NCBI GenBank assembly: GCA_034429475.1
Contig: DAOUGD010000297.1
Span: forward strand, 1-36,973
Direction of reading: 5' to 3'
DNA: 36,973 nucleotides
Source of the DNA: JAKQHY01 sp034429475
Lineage (GTDB): Bacteria > Chloroflexota > Anaerolineae > B4-G1 > SLSP01
A program made the translations under genes and the position numbers. Below, in pieces: positions 14,878 to 21,794 of this stretch (the stretch's first letter is position 1; each line of letters begins with the position of its first letter). The notes beneath the pieces were generated by a model that saw nothing but the letters and a program-made list of their open reading frames with translations, did not search any database and was not told the origin of the DNA.

Positions 14878-16308
14878 ATGACCGAATCCATCTACGACAT
14901 CGTGATTATCGGCGCCGGCCCCGGTGGATACGTCGCCGCGATCCGCGCCGCGCAACTGGGGCTGAACGTGGCCCTGGTCGAGCGCGAGCACCTGGGCGGC
15001 GTCTGCCTCAACTGGGGCTGCATCCCCACCAAAGCGCTGCTCCGCAACGCCGAGGTCGCCCGGCTGGTCACGGAAGGCGGCAAGGAATTTGGTTTCAGCG
15101 CGAACAACGTCACGCTGGACTACGGCGCGGCAGTGGAGCGCAGCCGCAAAATCTCCGCCCGGCTCGTCAAAGGCGTGGAAGCGCTGATGAAGGGCAATCA
15201 TATTGACGTGATTTGGGGCGTTGCGAAGCTGAGACAAGGAGAGGGGGAGAGGGGGAGAGGGGGAGACCTGCCCGTTGAAGTGACGCTGAACGAAGGCGGG
15301 ACGCGGACGGTCATGGCGAAAAACGTCATTTTGGCGACAGGGGCGCACGCGGCGGTCATCCCCGGCGTGGTGGTGGATGGCGAGCGGGTGCTGGTGGCGC
15401 GGGACGCGCTGGCGCGGCGCACGCTGCCCAAGTCCGCCGTCATCATCGGCGCCGGGCCGATTGGGCTGGAATTTGCCACCGTCTGGAGTTCTTACGGCTG
15501 CGACGTCACCGTCGTCGAAATGCTGGATCAGATTTTGCCAAGCGAAGACGCGGAAGTCGCCACCGAACTAGGCCGCTCACTGCGGCGGATGAAGATCAAA
15601 GCGCTCACGTCCACCCGGCTGGAAAGCATCACCCACACCGAGAGCGGGGTCAGCGTGCGCGTGACCGGGCCGAAGGGCGAGCAGACGCTCGAAGCCGAGA
15701 TCGCGCTGTGCGCCACCGGCGTCCGCCCCAACAGCGACGGCCTGGGGCTGGAAGCCGTGGGCGTGGAGACGAATCGCGGCTGGGTCAAGGTGGACGGCTT
15801 CATGCACACGACCGTCCCCAACATCTACGCCATCGGCGACCTGAACGGGCTGCTGCCGCTGGCGCACGTCGCCTCCGCGCAGGCGCTGCTGGCGGTGGAG
15901 ACCATTGCCGGGCACAAGACCAAGCCTTTCAATGTGGGGCAGATGCCGCGCGGCACGTACACCTCACCGCAGGTCGCCTCCTTCGGCCTCTCTGAAGCGA
16001 AAGCCAAAGAACAGGGGCGGCCAGTGCGCGTCGGCAAATTCTCCTTCCTGGCGAACGGCAAGGCTCTGGGCCTGGGCGAGAACGCCGGATTCGTGAAGAT
16101 CGTCGCGGAAGAGGCCAGCGGTGAAATCGTCGGCGCCGTCGTCGTCGGCCCGGAGGCCACCGAACTGCTGCCCGAACTGCTGCTCGCCCACGTCGCCGAA
16201 CTCACGCCCGACGAAATCGCCTGCACCGTCCACGCCCATCCCACGCTGAATGAGGCGGTGATGGAAGCGGCGCATGGGGTGTTTGGCAAGCCCATTCATA
16301 CGATTTAG
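14878..16308 (+). CDS. lpdA: dihydrolipoyl dehydrogenase (E3)
   Basis: The flavoprotein that reoxidises dihydrolipoyl groups of 2-oxoacid dehydrogenase or glycine-cleavage complexes with NAD+. Key features are the FAD motif IIGAGPGGYVAA (10-21), the redox pair C43/C48 in GGVCLNWGCIPTK, the NAD motif VIIGAGPIGLEFA, and HAHPTLNEAVMEAA with the catalytic His. The length of 476 residues is typical. GGAGGAG lies before the ATG at 14878. Residues about 121-130 (GEGERGRGGD) are encoded by three in-frame GGGGGAGA octamers (15243-15266) and look like an insertion in the FAD domain. The stop codon lies in the TTAGGAG array. No E1/E2 partner is in the window. Confidence 0.93.
   Translation: MTESIYDIVIIGAGPGGYVAAIRAAQLGLNVALVEREHLGGVCLNWGCIPTKALLRNAEVARLVTEGGKEFGFSANNVTLDYGAAVERSRKISARLVKGVEALMKGNHIDVIWGVAKLRQGEGERGRGGDLPVEVTLNEGGTRTVMAKNVILATGAHAAVIPGVVVDGERVLVARDALARRTLPKSAVIIGAGPIGLEFATVWSSYGCDVTVVEMLDQILPSEDAEVATELGRSLRRMKIKALTSTRLESITHTESGVSVRVTGPKGEQTLEAEIALCATGVRPNSDGLGLEAVGVETNRGWVKVDGFMHTTVPNIYAIGDLNGLLPLAHVASAQALLAVETIAGHKTKPFNVGQMPRGTYTSPQVASFGLSEAKAKEQGRPVRVGKFSFLANGKALGLGENAGFVKIVAEEASGEIVGAVVVGPEATELLPELLLAHVAELTPDEIACTVHAHPTLNEAVMEAAHGVFGKPIHTI
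15243..15266 (+). repeat. in-frame octamer repeat (GGGGGAGA x3) inside lpd
   Basis: Three perfect GGGGGAGA units (24 bp, eight codons) inserted within lpd. The complementary unit (TCACCCCC/TCTCCCTC type) ends the window at 36947-36973, so the motif is dispersed. Confidence 0.8.
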
Positions 16309-16340
16309 GAGTTAGGAGTTAGGAGTTAGGAGTTAGGAGG
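16305..16340 (+). repeat. direct heptamer array (TTAGGAG x5)
   Basis: Five perfect TTAGGAG units (16305-16339). The first supplies the lpd stop codon; the last supplies GGAGG, the ribosome-binding site of the next gene. The complementary arm stands at 16770-16787, on the far side of that gene. Confidence 0.85.
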
Positions 16341-16346
16341 TTTGGG

Positions 16347-16778
16347 ATGGGGAAGGAAATGCCTGCATTTGAAGAATGGGAGAAAACTGTGGCGCCGATG
16401 ATTAAAAATGGGCCGGTTTGGGAATCTTGGGCGTATCCTAAAGCGTTGTATCTCTATGATTTGGTATGGGAAGATTGTCAGAGCTTATGGAAAGCCCCAT
16501 CAGGCCATAGCCTTGCTGACCAATTGCTGCGCAGCGCCGGCTCCATCTCTGCGAACCTGGAAGAAGGGTTTGGACATGGGATCCAATACAAGGAATACGA
16601 TCAATTTTTGCGTTATAGCCTCGGATCGGCCCGTGAGGCGCAAGGCTGGTACTATCGCTGCCATCACATCTTTTCCGCAGAGCTAGTGGAGCAACGCTCC
16701 ACCCTACTTGAGGAAATCATTTCCCTCCTCGTCTCCACCATCAACCGTCGTCGTTCCACCAAACCCCGCAACTCCTAA
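16347..16778 (+). CDS. four-helix-bundle (S23/IVS-type) protein
   Basis: A 143-residue protein of the four-helix-bundle family first known from 23S rRNA intervening sequences and related to the Avd accessory protein of diversity-generating retroelements. Typical signatures are LADQLLRSAGSISANLEEGFG and KEYDQFLRYSLGSAREAQGW. Members form pentamer-like bundles with a basic surface and probably bind nucleic acid. The gene lies between TTAGGAG units and their complement CTAACTC, and its ribosome-binding site and stop codon are both in those arms. A basic tail (RRRSTKPRNS) is partly repeat-encoded. Confidence 0.85.
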   Translation: MGKEMPAFEEWEKTVAPMIKNGPVWESWAYPKALYLYDLVWEDCQSLWKAPSGHSLADQLLRSAGSISANLEEGFGHGIQYKEYDQFLRYSLGSAREAQGWYYRCHHIFSAELVEQRSTLLEEIISLLVSTINRRRSTKPRNS

Positions 16779-16787
16779 CTCCTAATT
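16770..16787 (+). repeat. right arm of the four-helix-bundle cassette (CTAACTC)
   Basis: AACTCCTAACTCCTAATT complements the TTAGGAG array at 16305-16340. It contains the stop codon TAA (16776-16778) of the four-helix-bundle gene. Confidence 0.7.
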
Positions 16788-16798
16788 TGCAACTCACA

Positions 16799-17560
16799 AT
16801 GAAACAACAAACTGCTACCTTTCGTTTTGCCCTCCCCTCCCCGCCGCATTGGGCGGTGCGGTTGGATGTGACCCAGCCGCCGCGCGCGGGGCAGTATGTG
16901 CTGGCGGACTGCGGCGGCCCGCTGCGGGAGGCGTTGTTCCCGGCTGATGTGGATGCGGACGGCTTCACGGCGCTGGCGCCGCGCGGCCACCCGATCACCC
17001 GGCTGCTGCCCGGCGCAACGGTGGATTTGCTCGGCCCGCTGGGGAACGGCTTCCGCGTGGATAAGGTACAGCGGCTCTTGCTGATCGCCGAAGCCGACAA
17101 ACTGCCGGCGCTGCGGCCCCTGCTCAACGCCGCGCCCGCCGTCACCCTCGTCGTCGAAGGGCCGACGCGCGCCCGGATGCCCGCGCCCGATAGCCTCCCG
17201 CCGGCGGTGGAACTCCTCCTGGTCACGTTGGATGGCTCGGTCAGCTATCTCGGCCCGTTGGAATCCCAGGAGCCGGCGCCCGCCGGGCAAGAGCGCATCG
17301 GCCCGCTGCTGGCGGAATTGATCGCGTGGACGGAATGTCTGTGCCTCGCGTGTACGCGCGAGCGTTATCCGGCGTTGGCCGGGCTGGTGCGGCAGGTACG
17401 CCTGCAACCCGTCCCCCACTTCGCCCAGGCCCTCGTCCACACGGACATGCCGTGCGGTGTCGGCGCGTGCGATGTCTGCCGCATCCCCACCCGTCACGGC
17501 GAAAAGCACGTTTGCACGGACGGGCCGGTATTCGATCTTTTGGAGATTGGAAATGAGTAA
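16799..17560 (+). CDS. PyrK-like 2Fe-2S protein with degenerate flavin/NAD sites
   Basis: A 253-residue protein resembling the electron-transfer subunit of type 1B dihydroorotate dehydrogenase. The C-terminus keeps all four [2Fe-2S] cysteines (C219, C224, C227, C239: MPCGVGACDVC...VCTDGPVFD), and LLPGATVDLLGPLGNGF (69-85) is clearly PyrK-like. The flavin RPxS motif is replaced by LREALFPAD, and the glycine-rich NAD loop (GGGxGxxP in PyrK) by LLIAEADKLPAL. An extra cysteine cluster, ECLCLAC (C180, C182, C185), is present. It probably passes electrons through the iron-sulfur site without classical FAD/NAD use. It sits directly before the PyrD-like gene. The stop codon is in the GAGTAAT repeat. 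Confidence 0.8.
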   Translation: MKQQTATFRFALPSPPHWAVRLDVTQPPRAGQYVLADCGGPLREALFPADVDADGFTALAPRGHPITRLLPGATVDLLGPLGNGFRVDKVQRLLLIAEADKLPALRPLLNAAPAVTLVVEGPTRARMPAPDSLPPAVELLLVTLDGSVSYLGPLESQEPAPAGQERIGPLLAELIAWTECLCLACTRERYPALAGLVRQVRLQPVPHFAQALVHTDMPCGVGACDVCRIPTRHGEKHVCTDGPVFDLLEIGNE

Positions 17561-17632
17561 TGAGTAATGGGAAATGAGTAATGAGTGGAGATGCTCTTTA
17601 CTCATTACTTCTTACTCATTACTCTTTACTTT
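17551..17632. repeat. inverted heptamer array (GAGTAAT / ATTACTC)
   Basis: AATGAGTAATGAGTAATGGG units face CTCATTACTTCTTACTCATT units. It begins with the PyrK-like stop and runs to 7 nt before the PyrD-like start, so it is essentially the whole intergenic region. Confidence 0.85.
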
Positions 17633-17638
17633 TTAGCT

Positions 17639-18484
17639 ATGATTGAACTTGCTCCCACCCACAAATACGGTCTTACGTTGCCCACGCCGGTGATGCCGGC
17701 GGCGGGCGTTTTCGGCTATGGCGATGTGTACCGCGACCTGTTGGAAGAGGGTGTGCTGGGCGCGCTGGTGACGAATCCCATCAGCCTGCGCCCCCGCAGC
17801 GTCGCGCAGGGGCAGCGGATTTTGACGCGCGGCGAGCAGGTGCTTCTCCACACCGGCCTGCCCAACGCGGGCGCGAAAGCCATCCTCCGCCAGTACGGCA
17901 AATACTGGGAACGTTCGCCCGTCCCCGTGATCCCGCATTTAGTCGCCACCACGCCCGCCGAGACAAGCAAGGCCGCCGTGCTGCTGTCGGCGGCGCGTGG
18001 CGTCGGCGGGATCGAGCTGGGGCTGGCGGAAAACGTCAGCGAGGATAAGGCCGTGGAACTGCTGCACGCCGCGCAGGATAGCGGCCTGCCGCTTATCGTG
18101 CAAGTCCCCTTCAGCCGGGTGGACGCGCTCGCGCCGCGCCTGGTGGAGGCCGGGGCCGACGCGCTCACACTCACTGCACCGCCGCGCGCGGTGCTGCCTC
18201 TACCCGATGCGCCGGAGGACAAGGCCGAATCCGGGACGCGGTTGATGCGCGGGCGGCTCTACGGGCCGGCGGTGTTCCCGCTGCTGCTCAACGTCCTGGC
18301 GCGCTTTGCCGCGCCCGGCGCGAACCAGCTCCACGTCCCCATCATCGCCTGCGGCGGCATCGCGTCCCCCGCCGATGCACTGGCGTGCATCAGCCTGGGG
18401 GCGGCGGCAGTGCAGGTGGACGTGCTGGTCTGGCGCACGCCGGGTGTGCTGCGGGAGATCGCGGCAGCGTTTAAGGCTCTGTAG
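17639..18484 (+). CDS. dihydroorotate-dehydrogenase-like TIM-barrel protein lacking the usual catalytic residues
   Basis: A 281-residue FMN-barrel protein aligned by several blocks to PyrD: AGVFGYGDVYRDL, HTGLPNAGAKAIL, RLYGPAVFPLLLNVL, and IACGGIASPADALACISLGAAAVQV (phosphate-binding end). The catalytic and orotate-contacting signatures are altered: the lysine after VT is N46 (VTNPIS), the NxSCPN loop reads ELGLAENVS, the barrel lysine is Q (VQVPFS), and the usual LxxINT asparagine is absent (LTLTAPP). It probably keeps the fold and perhaps FMN but is unlikely to be an ordinary dihydroorotate dehydrogenase. The start codon follows the repeat without a ribosome-binding site. It pairs with the PyrK-like gene. 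Confidence 0.8.
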   Translation: MIELAPTHKYGLTLPTPVMPAAGVFGYGDVYRDLLEEGVLGALVTNPISLRPRSVAQGQRILTRGEQVLLHTGLPNAGAKAILRQYGKYWERSPVPVIPHLVATTPAETSKAAVLLSAARGVGGIELGLAENVSEDKAVELLHAAQDSGLPLIVQVPFSRVDALAPRLVEAGADALTLTAPPRAVLPLPDAPEDKAESGTRLMRGRLYGPAVFPLLLNVLARFAAPGANQLHVPIIACGGIASPADALACISLGAAAVQVDVLVWRTPGVLREIAAAFKAL

Positions 18485-18495
18485 GAATCAAAGAG

Positions 18496-18583
18496 TAACG
18501 CAAAGACGCAGAGGAAAAGAACTAAAATTGAAATTTTGATTTAAAATTCTTGGCGTCTTTGCGACCTAGCGTCTTTGCGTTAA
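18496..18583. repeat. inverted octamer array (ACGCAAAG / CTTTGCGT)
   Basis: TAACGCAAAGACGCAGAG on the left, GGCGTCTTTGCGACCTAGCGTCTTTGCGTTA on the right, with an AT-rich centre. Same family as 2400-2469. Confidence 0.75.
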
Positions 18584-18618
18584 AAATCTCTTGGCAGAAA
18601 ACTTAGGGGTAAGATAAA

Positions 18619-19128
18619 ATGGAAAATCCAATGGCAAAATACAAGCTGTGGCTGACGGTGTTGAGCGTTTTGGTGGTGGTCCTATTGCTGTTTAATGGAG
18701 CGCTGATTTTGGCCTGGCTCAAGGCGCGTAGCGCCGCTCTGGACGTGCTGGCTTCCGTCCGCAACAGCGTGGCGGTGATGGGAAGAGAGCCGTTTGAGAC
18801 AGTGGTTCACATAGATCAGGAAATTCCCCTCAACACCGTCGTGCCGGTCAGCCAGACGTTGACCGTGCCGCTGGACATCGAGTATCCGCTATCTACCTCC
18901 GTCAATACCTATTTCAACCTGCCGGTGCTCGGCCAACAGGAAGTCGCTATCCCTATTGACACCGTGATCCCGATTCAGTATGATTTGACCGTCCCCTTGC
19001 ACATGGATTACCCTATCTCCATGACCTACCGGCTGCAAATGGATGTGCCGATTTCTGTGGAGATTCCAGATGAAATTCGCGCCCCGGTGGATCAATTCCT
19101 CGAACAAATAGAAAGCGCCCTGCGCTAA
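18619..19128 (+). CDS. membrane-anchored protein with proline-spaced beta repeats
   Basis: A 169-residue protein. Residues about 10-32 are a transmembrane segment (LWLTVLSVLVVVLLLFNGAL). A short linker follows, then a run of two-faced strands with recurring xIPLxx/xVPVxx/xYPIS steps: QEIPLNTVVPVSQTLTVPL, DIEYPLSTS, VAIPIDTVIPIQYDLTVPL, HMDYPISMTY, MDVPISVEIP. A short amphipathic C-terminal helix ends it. The outer part probably forms an elongated beta structure on the cell surface or periplasmic face. No named family is recognised. The ATG at 18619 has TAGGGG 8 nt ahead; ATG 18631 is an alternative. Confidence 0.75.
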   Translation: MENPMAKYKLWLTVLSVLVVVLLLFNGALILAWLKARSAALDVLASVRNSVAVMGREPFETVVHIDQEIPLNTVVPVSQTLTVPLDIEYPLSTSVNTYFNLPVLGQQEVAIPIDTVIPIQYDLTVPLHMDYPISMTYRLQMDVPISVEIPDEIRAPVDQFLEQIESALR

Positions 19129-19223
19129 CTCAGGTGTGTTTGACGTTTCACACAGTGAATGACAGGGAAACTTCTCCATTGCGAAAGTGACAGTTCCCAC
19201 TACGGATGCCCTTTGAAGGGGGC

Positions 19224-19292
19224 TATAATGCAACCAATCCAGGCCCACGGGATCATGTCATTCCGAACGGTTTTTGTGAGGAATCCGTGGGC
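19224..19292 (+). promoter_or_regulatory. -10 element and leader hairpin upstream of ubiE
   Basis: TATAAT at 19224-19229 lacks a good -35. Downstream, GCCCACGG (19243-19250) and CCGTGGGC (19285-19292) form a perfect 8-bp stem with a 34-nt loop, which would lie in the ubiE 5' leader. It may be a dispersed element rather than a regulatory leader. Confidence 0.35.
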
Positions 19293-19315
19293 TAGGTTAT
19301 GTCAGGGACTTTTCA

Positions 19316-20011
19316 ATGACGCAAGACACACAACCGGCTTCCGCCATCCCAACCATGTTCCGCAGCATCGCGCGCTCTTACGATGCCGTCAACCGGCTGC
19401 TCTCGCTGGGCCAGGATCAACGCTGGCGGCGGCGCGCGCTTGAGTTGGCGCAGCTTCCGGCGGAAGGGCGGCTGCTGGATGTGGCGACCGGCACGGGCGA
19501 CCTGGCGCTGCTGGCGCGGCGGCAATACCCGGCGCTGCGCATCGTCGGCGCGGACTTGACGCCGGCGATGTTGGCGCAGGCGCAGCGCAAAGACGCCGCC
19601 CGCACCATCGCCTGGATGGCCGCCGACGGGCTGCGGATGCCCTACCCGGACGACACCTTCGACGCCGTGACGTCCGTGTTTATGATGCGCAATGTGCCGG
19701 ACGTGGCGCAGGCGTTGCGCGAACAGCGGCGCGTGGTCAGACCGGGCGGGCGCGTCGTCTGCCTGGAAATGACCTGGCCGCAGAAATTCCCGATGAAATG
19801 GCTGTTCAGCCTGTATTTTTTCACCTTGCCGCCGCTCGTCGGTGGGCTGATGTCCGGCAATCGGCAGGCCTACCACTATCTGCCCCGCTCGGTGCAGCAG
19901 TTTCTCTCTCCCCAGACATTGGCGGACACGATGGCACAGGCTGGCCTGCATTCCGTCGCCTGGCAAACGCTGATGGCGGGGACGGTGGTGGCAGCGGTGG
20001 GTGAGAAGTGA
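19316..20011 (+). CDS. ubiE: UbiE/MenG demethylquinone C-methyltransferase
   Basis: A SAM-dependent methyltransferase that completes menaquinone (or ubiquinone) by C-methylation of the ring. Residues: MFRSIARSYDAVNRLLSLG is the UbiE signature 1 region, LLDVATGTGDLAL is SAM motif I, and MMRNVPDVAQALREQRRVVRPGGRV matches the later family block. The 231-residue length is normal. AGGGA precedes the ATG. It stands alone, without other men genes nearby, and its stop lies in a GAAGTGA repeat unit. Confidence 0.88.
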   Translation: MTQDTQPASAIPTMFRSIARSYDAVNRLLSLGQDQRWRRRALELAQLPAEGRLLDVATGTGDLALLARRQYPALRIVGADLTPAMLAQAQRKDAARTIAWMAADGLRMPYPDDTFDAVTSVFMMRNVPDVAQALREQRRVVRPGGRVVCLEMTWPQKFPMKWLFSLYFFTLPPLVGGLMSGNRQAYHYLPRSVQQFLSPQTLADTMAQAGLHSVAWQTLMAGTVVAAVGEK

Positions 20012-20094
20012 GAAATGATGAAAGAAGTAATGAGTAAGAGGTAATGAGTAATGAGTGAATTCACTCATTACCTATTACGCATTTCTCATTACTT
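20003..20094. repeat. inverted heptamer array with a 24-bp perfect palindrome
   Basis: GTAATGAG units on the left and CTCATTAC units on the right meet at an exact 24-bp palindrome (20048-20071) centred on GAATTC, so the hairpin has no loop. It covers the ubiE stop and ends 5 nt before the mmdA ribosome-binding site. Confidence 0.85.
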
Positions 20095-20108
20095 GAATTG
20101 GAGGTCAT

Positions 20109-21656
20109 GTGACTATATCTGAAGACAACCCACGTTTGACCGAATTGCGCACCTGGCAGGCGCGGGCGCAGGAGGGCGGCGGGCCGCAGCGTGTCGAGCA
20201 GCAGCACGCCAAAGGCAAGCTGACGGCGCGCGAGCGCATCGCGGCGCTGCTCGACTTCGGCTCGTTCCAGGAGCTTCAGCCGTTCACGCTGGCGCACCCG
20301 GAGGATATGTACGCCATCCCCGGCGACGGCGTCGTGACGGGCTACGGAACCATAGATGGGCGCGCGGTCTGCGTGTACGCGCAGGATTTCACCGTGTACG
20401 GCGGATCGGTCTCGCTGGCGCACGCCCGCAAGATCACGCAGGTGCAGGAGCTGGCGCTGCGCAACGGCGTCCCCATCATCGGCCTGCTGGACTCCGGCGG
20501 GGCGCGCATCCAGGAGGGCGTGGCCGCGCTCCAGGGCTACGGCGAAATTTTCCGCCAGAACGCGCTGGCCTCCGGCGTCATCCCGCAGATTTCGGTGATG
20601 CTCGGCCCGTGCGCCGGCGGCGCGTCGTACAGCCCCGCCCTTACCGACTTCATCATCATGGCCGACCAGACCTCGCTGATGTACATCACCGGGCCGGACG
20701 TGGTGAAGAGCGTCACGAAAGAAGAGATTGACCACCAGGGACTCGGCGGCGCGCCTATCCACACGAGCGTGAGCGGCGTAGCGCACTTCCTGGCAACGGA
20801 CGAGGACGACGCGCTGGCGACGACGCGTCGGCTGCTCTCCTATCTGCCGTCCAACAACGTCGAGGACGCGCCGGCGCTCCCGCCCACCGACGACCCGCGC
20901 CGCACTGCGCCCGCGCTCAACACGCTCGTCCCGGAAGCGCCCAACGAACCTTACGACATGCGCACCGTCATCCACAGCGTGATGGACACGGATAGCTTCT
21001 TTGAGGTGCAGGCAGACTGGGCGCAGAACGCGCTCGTCGGCTTTGCGCGGCTGGGTGGGAAGGCCATCGGCGTCGTCGCGCAGCAGCCGTTGATGATGGC
21101 CGGCGCGATTGACATCAATGCCTCCGACAAGATTTCCCGCTTCGTGCGCTTCTGCGATGCGTTCAACTTGCCCCTCATCACCTTTGCCGATTCGCCGGGC
21201 TTCCTGCCGGGCGTGGGGCAGGAGCACGGCGGCATCATCCGCCACGGCGCGAAGATCATCTACGCCTACGTCGAGGCGACCGTGCCGCAGATTTCCGTCG
21301 TCACGCGCAAGGGCTACGGCGGCGCGTACATCGTCATGGGCAGCAAAAGCCTGGGGGCCGACCTGCACTTCGGCTGGCCGTCGGCGGAGATGGCCGTGAT
21401 GGGGCCGGACGCAGCGGTCAACGTGGTGAATCGCCGCGAGTTGGAAGCCGCCGCAGACCCGGACGCCGCCCGCGCGCAGTTGATTGACGAATACCGTACC
21501 CGCTATGCCAACCCGTACTACTCGGCGGAACGCGGCATTCTGGACAACGTCATCGAACCTGCGCAAACCCGCCCTATCCTCATCAACGCCCTGCGGACGC
21601 TCCGCGAGCAAGTGCGACACACCCTGCCAAAAAAGCATGGCGTGATGCCGGTGTAG
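20109..21656 (+). CDS. mmdA: acyl-CoA carboxyltransferase subunit, methylmalonyl-CoA decarboxylase alpha
   Basis: A 515-residue biotin-dependent carboxyltransferase of the propionyl-CoA carboxylase beta/MmdA type. It has two crotonase-like halves with oxyanion-hole glycines: GLLDSGGARIQEGV and SVMLGPCAGGASYSPALTDF in the first; SPGFLPGVGQEHGGIIRHGAK and TRKGYGGAYIVMGSKSLGAD in the second. It moves CO2 from methylmalonyl-CoA to biotin on MmdC. The decarboxylase (not carboxylase) assignment rests on the linked OadG- and OadB-type membrane subunits. The start is GTG (an ATG 2 nt upstream is followed at once by a stop), with GGAGG ahead. Malonyl- or glutaconyl-CoA remain possible substrates. Confidence 0.9.
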   Translation: MTISEDNPRLTELRTWQARAQEGGGPQRVEQQHAKGKLTARERIAALLDFGSFQELQPFTLAHPEDMYAIPGDGVVTGYGTIDGRAVCVYAQDFTVYGGSVSLAHARKITQVQELALRNGVPIIGLLDSGGARIQEGVAALQGYGEIFRQNALASGVIPQISVMLGPCAGGASYSPALTDFIIMADQTSLMYITGPDVVKSVTKEEIDHQGLGGAPIHTSVSGVAHFLATDEDDALATTRRLLSYLPSNNVEDAPALPPTDDPRRTAPALNTLVPEAPNEPYDMRTVIHSVMDTDSFFEVQADWAQNALVGFARLGGKAIGVVAQQPLMMAGAIDINASDKISRFVRFCDAFNLPLITFADSPGFLPGVGQEHGGIIRHGAKIIYAYVEATVPQISVVTRKGYGGAYIVMGSKSLGADLHFGWPSAEMAVMGPDAAVNVVNRRELEAAADPDAARAQLIDEYRTRYANPYYSAERGILDNVIEPAQTRPILINALRTLREQVRHTLPKKHGVMPV

Positions 21657-21663
21657 CGAGGGG

Positions 21664-21788
21664 CGAGTTAGGAGTGAGGAGTGAGGAGTTGCGAGTGAGC
21701 GAATTGACGGATCAGCGGATCAGCGGATCAGCGGATCAGCGAATTACGAATTACGAATGATGGACTACGGACTACGGACTACGGACTA
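21664..21788. repeat. composite direct arrays (GAGTGAG, GGATCAGC, GAATTAC, GGACTAC)
   Basis: Four unit types in a row, each in direct tandem: GAGTTAG/GAGTGAG, four GGATCAGC, GAATTAC, then four GGACTAC heptamers. It fills the mmdA-mmdD gap and leaves no ribosome-binding site for mmdD. The order of types is partly shared with 4774-4859. Confidence 0.8.
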
Positions 21789-21794
21789 AAAACT

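Noticed and set aside
16799..18484. Annotation as ordinary pyrK and pyrD
   Set aside because: Overall similarity is clear, but most flavin-, NAD- and orotate-site signatures are missing, so gene symbols were withheld.
20107..20112. ATG start for mmdA at 20107
   Set aside because: It is followed immediately by TGA in that frame; the GTG at 20109 opens the correct frame with GGAGG upstream.
20061..21638. Long open frame opposite mmdA on the minus strand
   Set aside because: It is a GC-rich shadow of mmdA: Arg/His/Ala-heavy composition, no domain, and full overlap with a certain gene.
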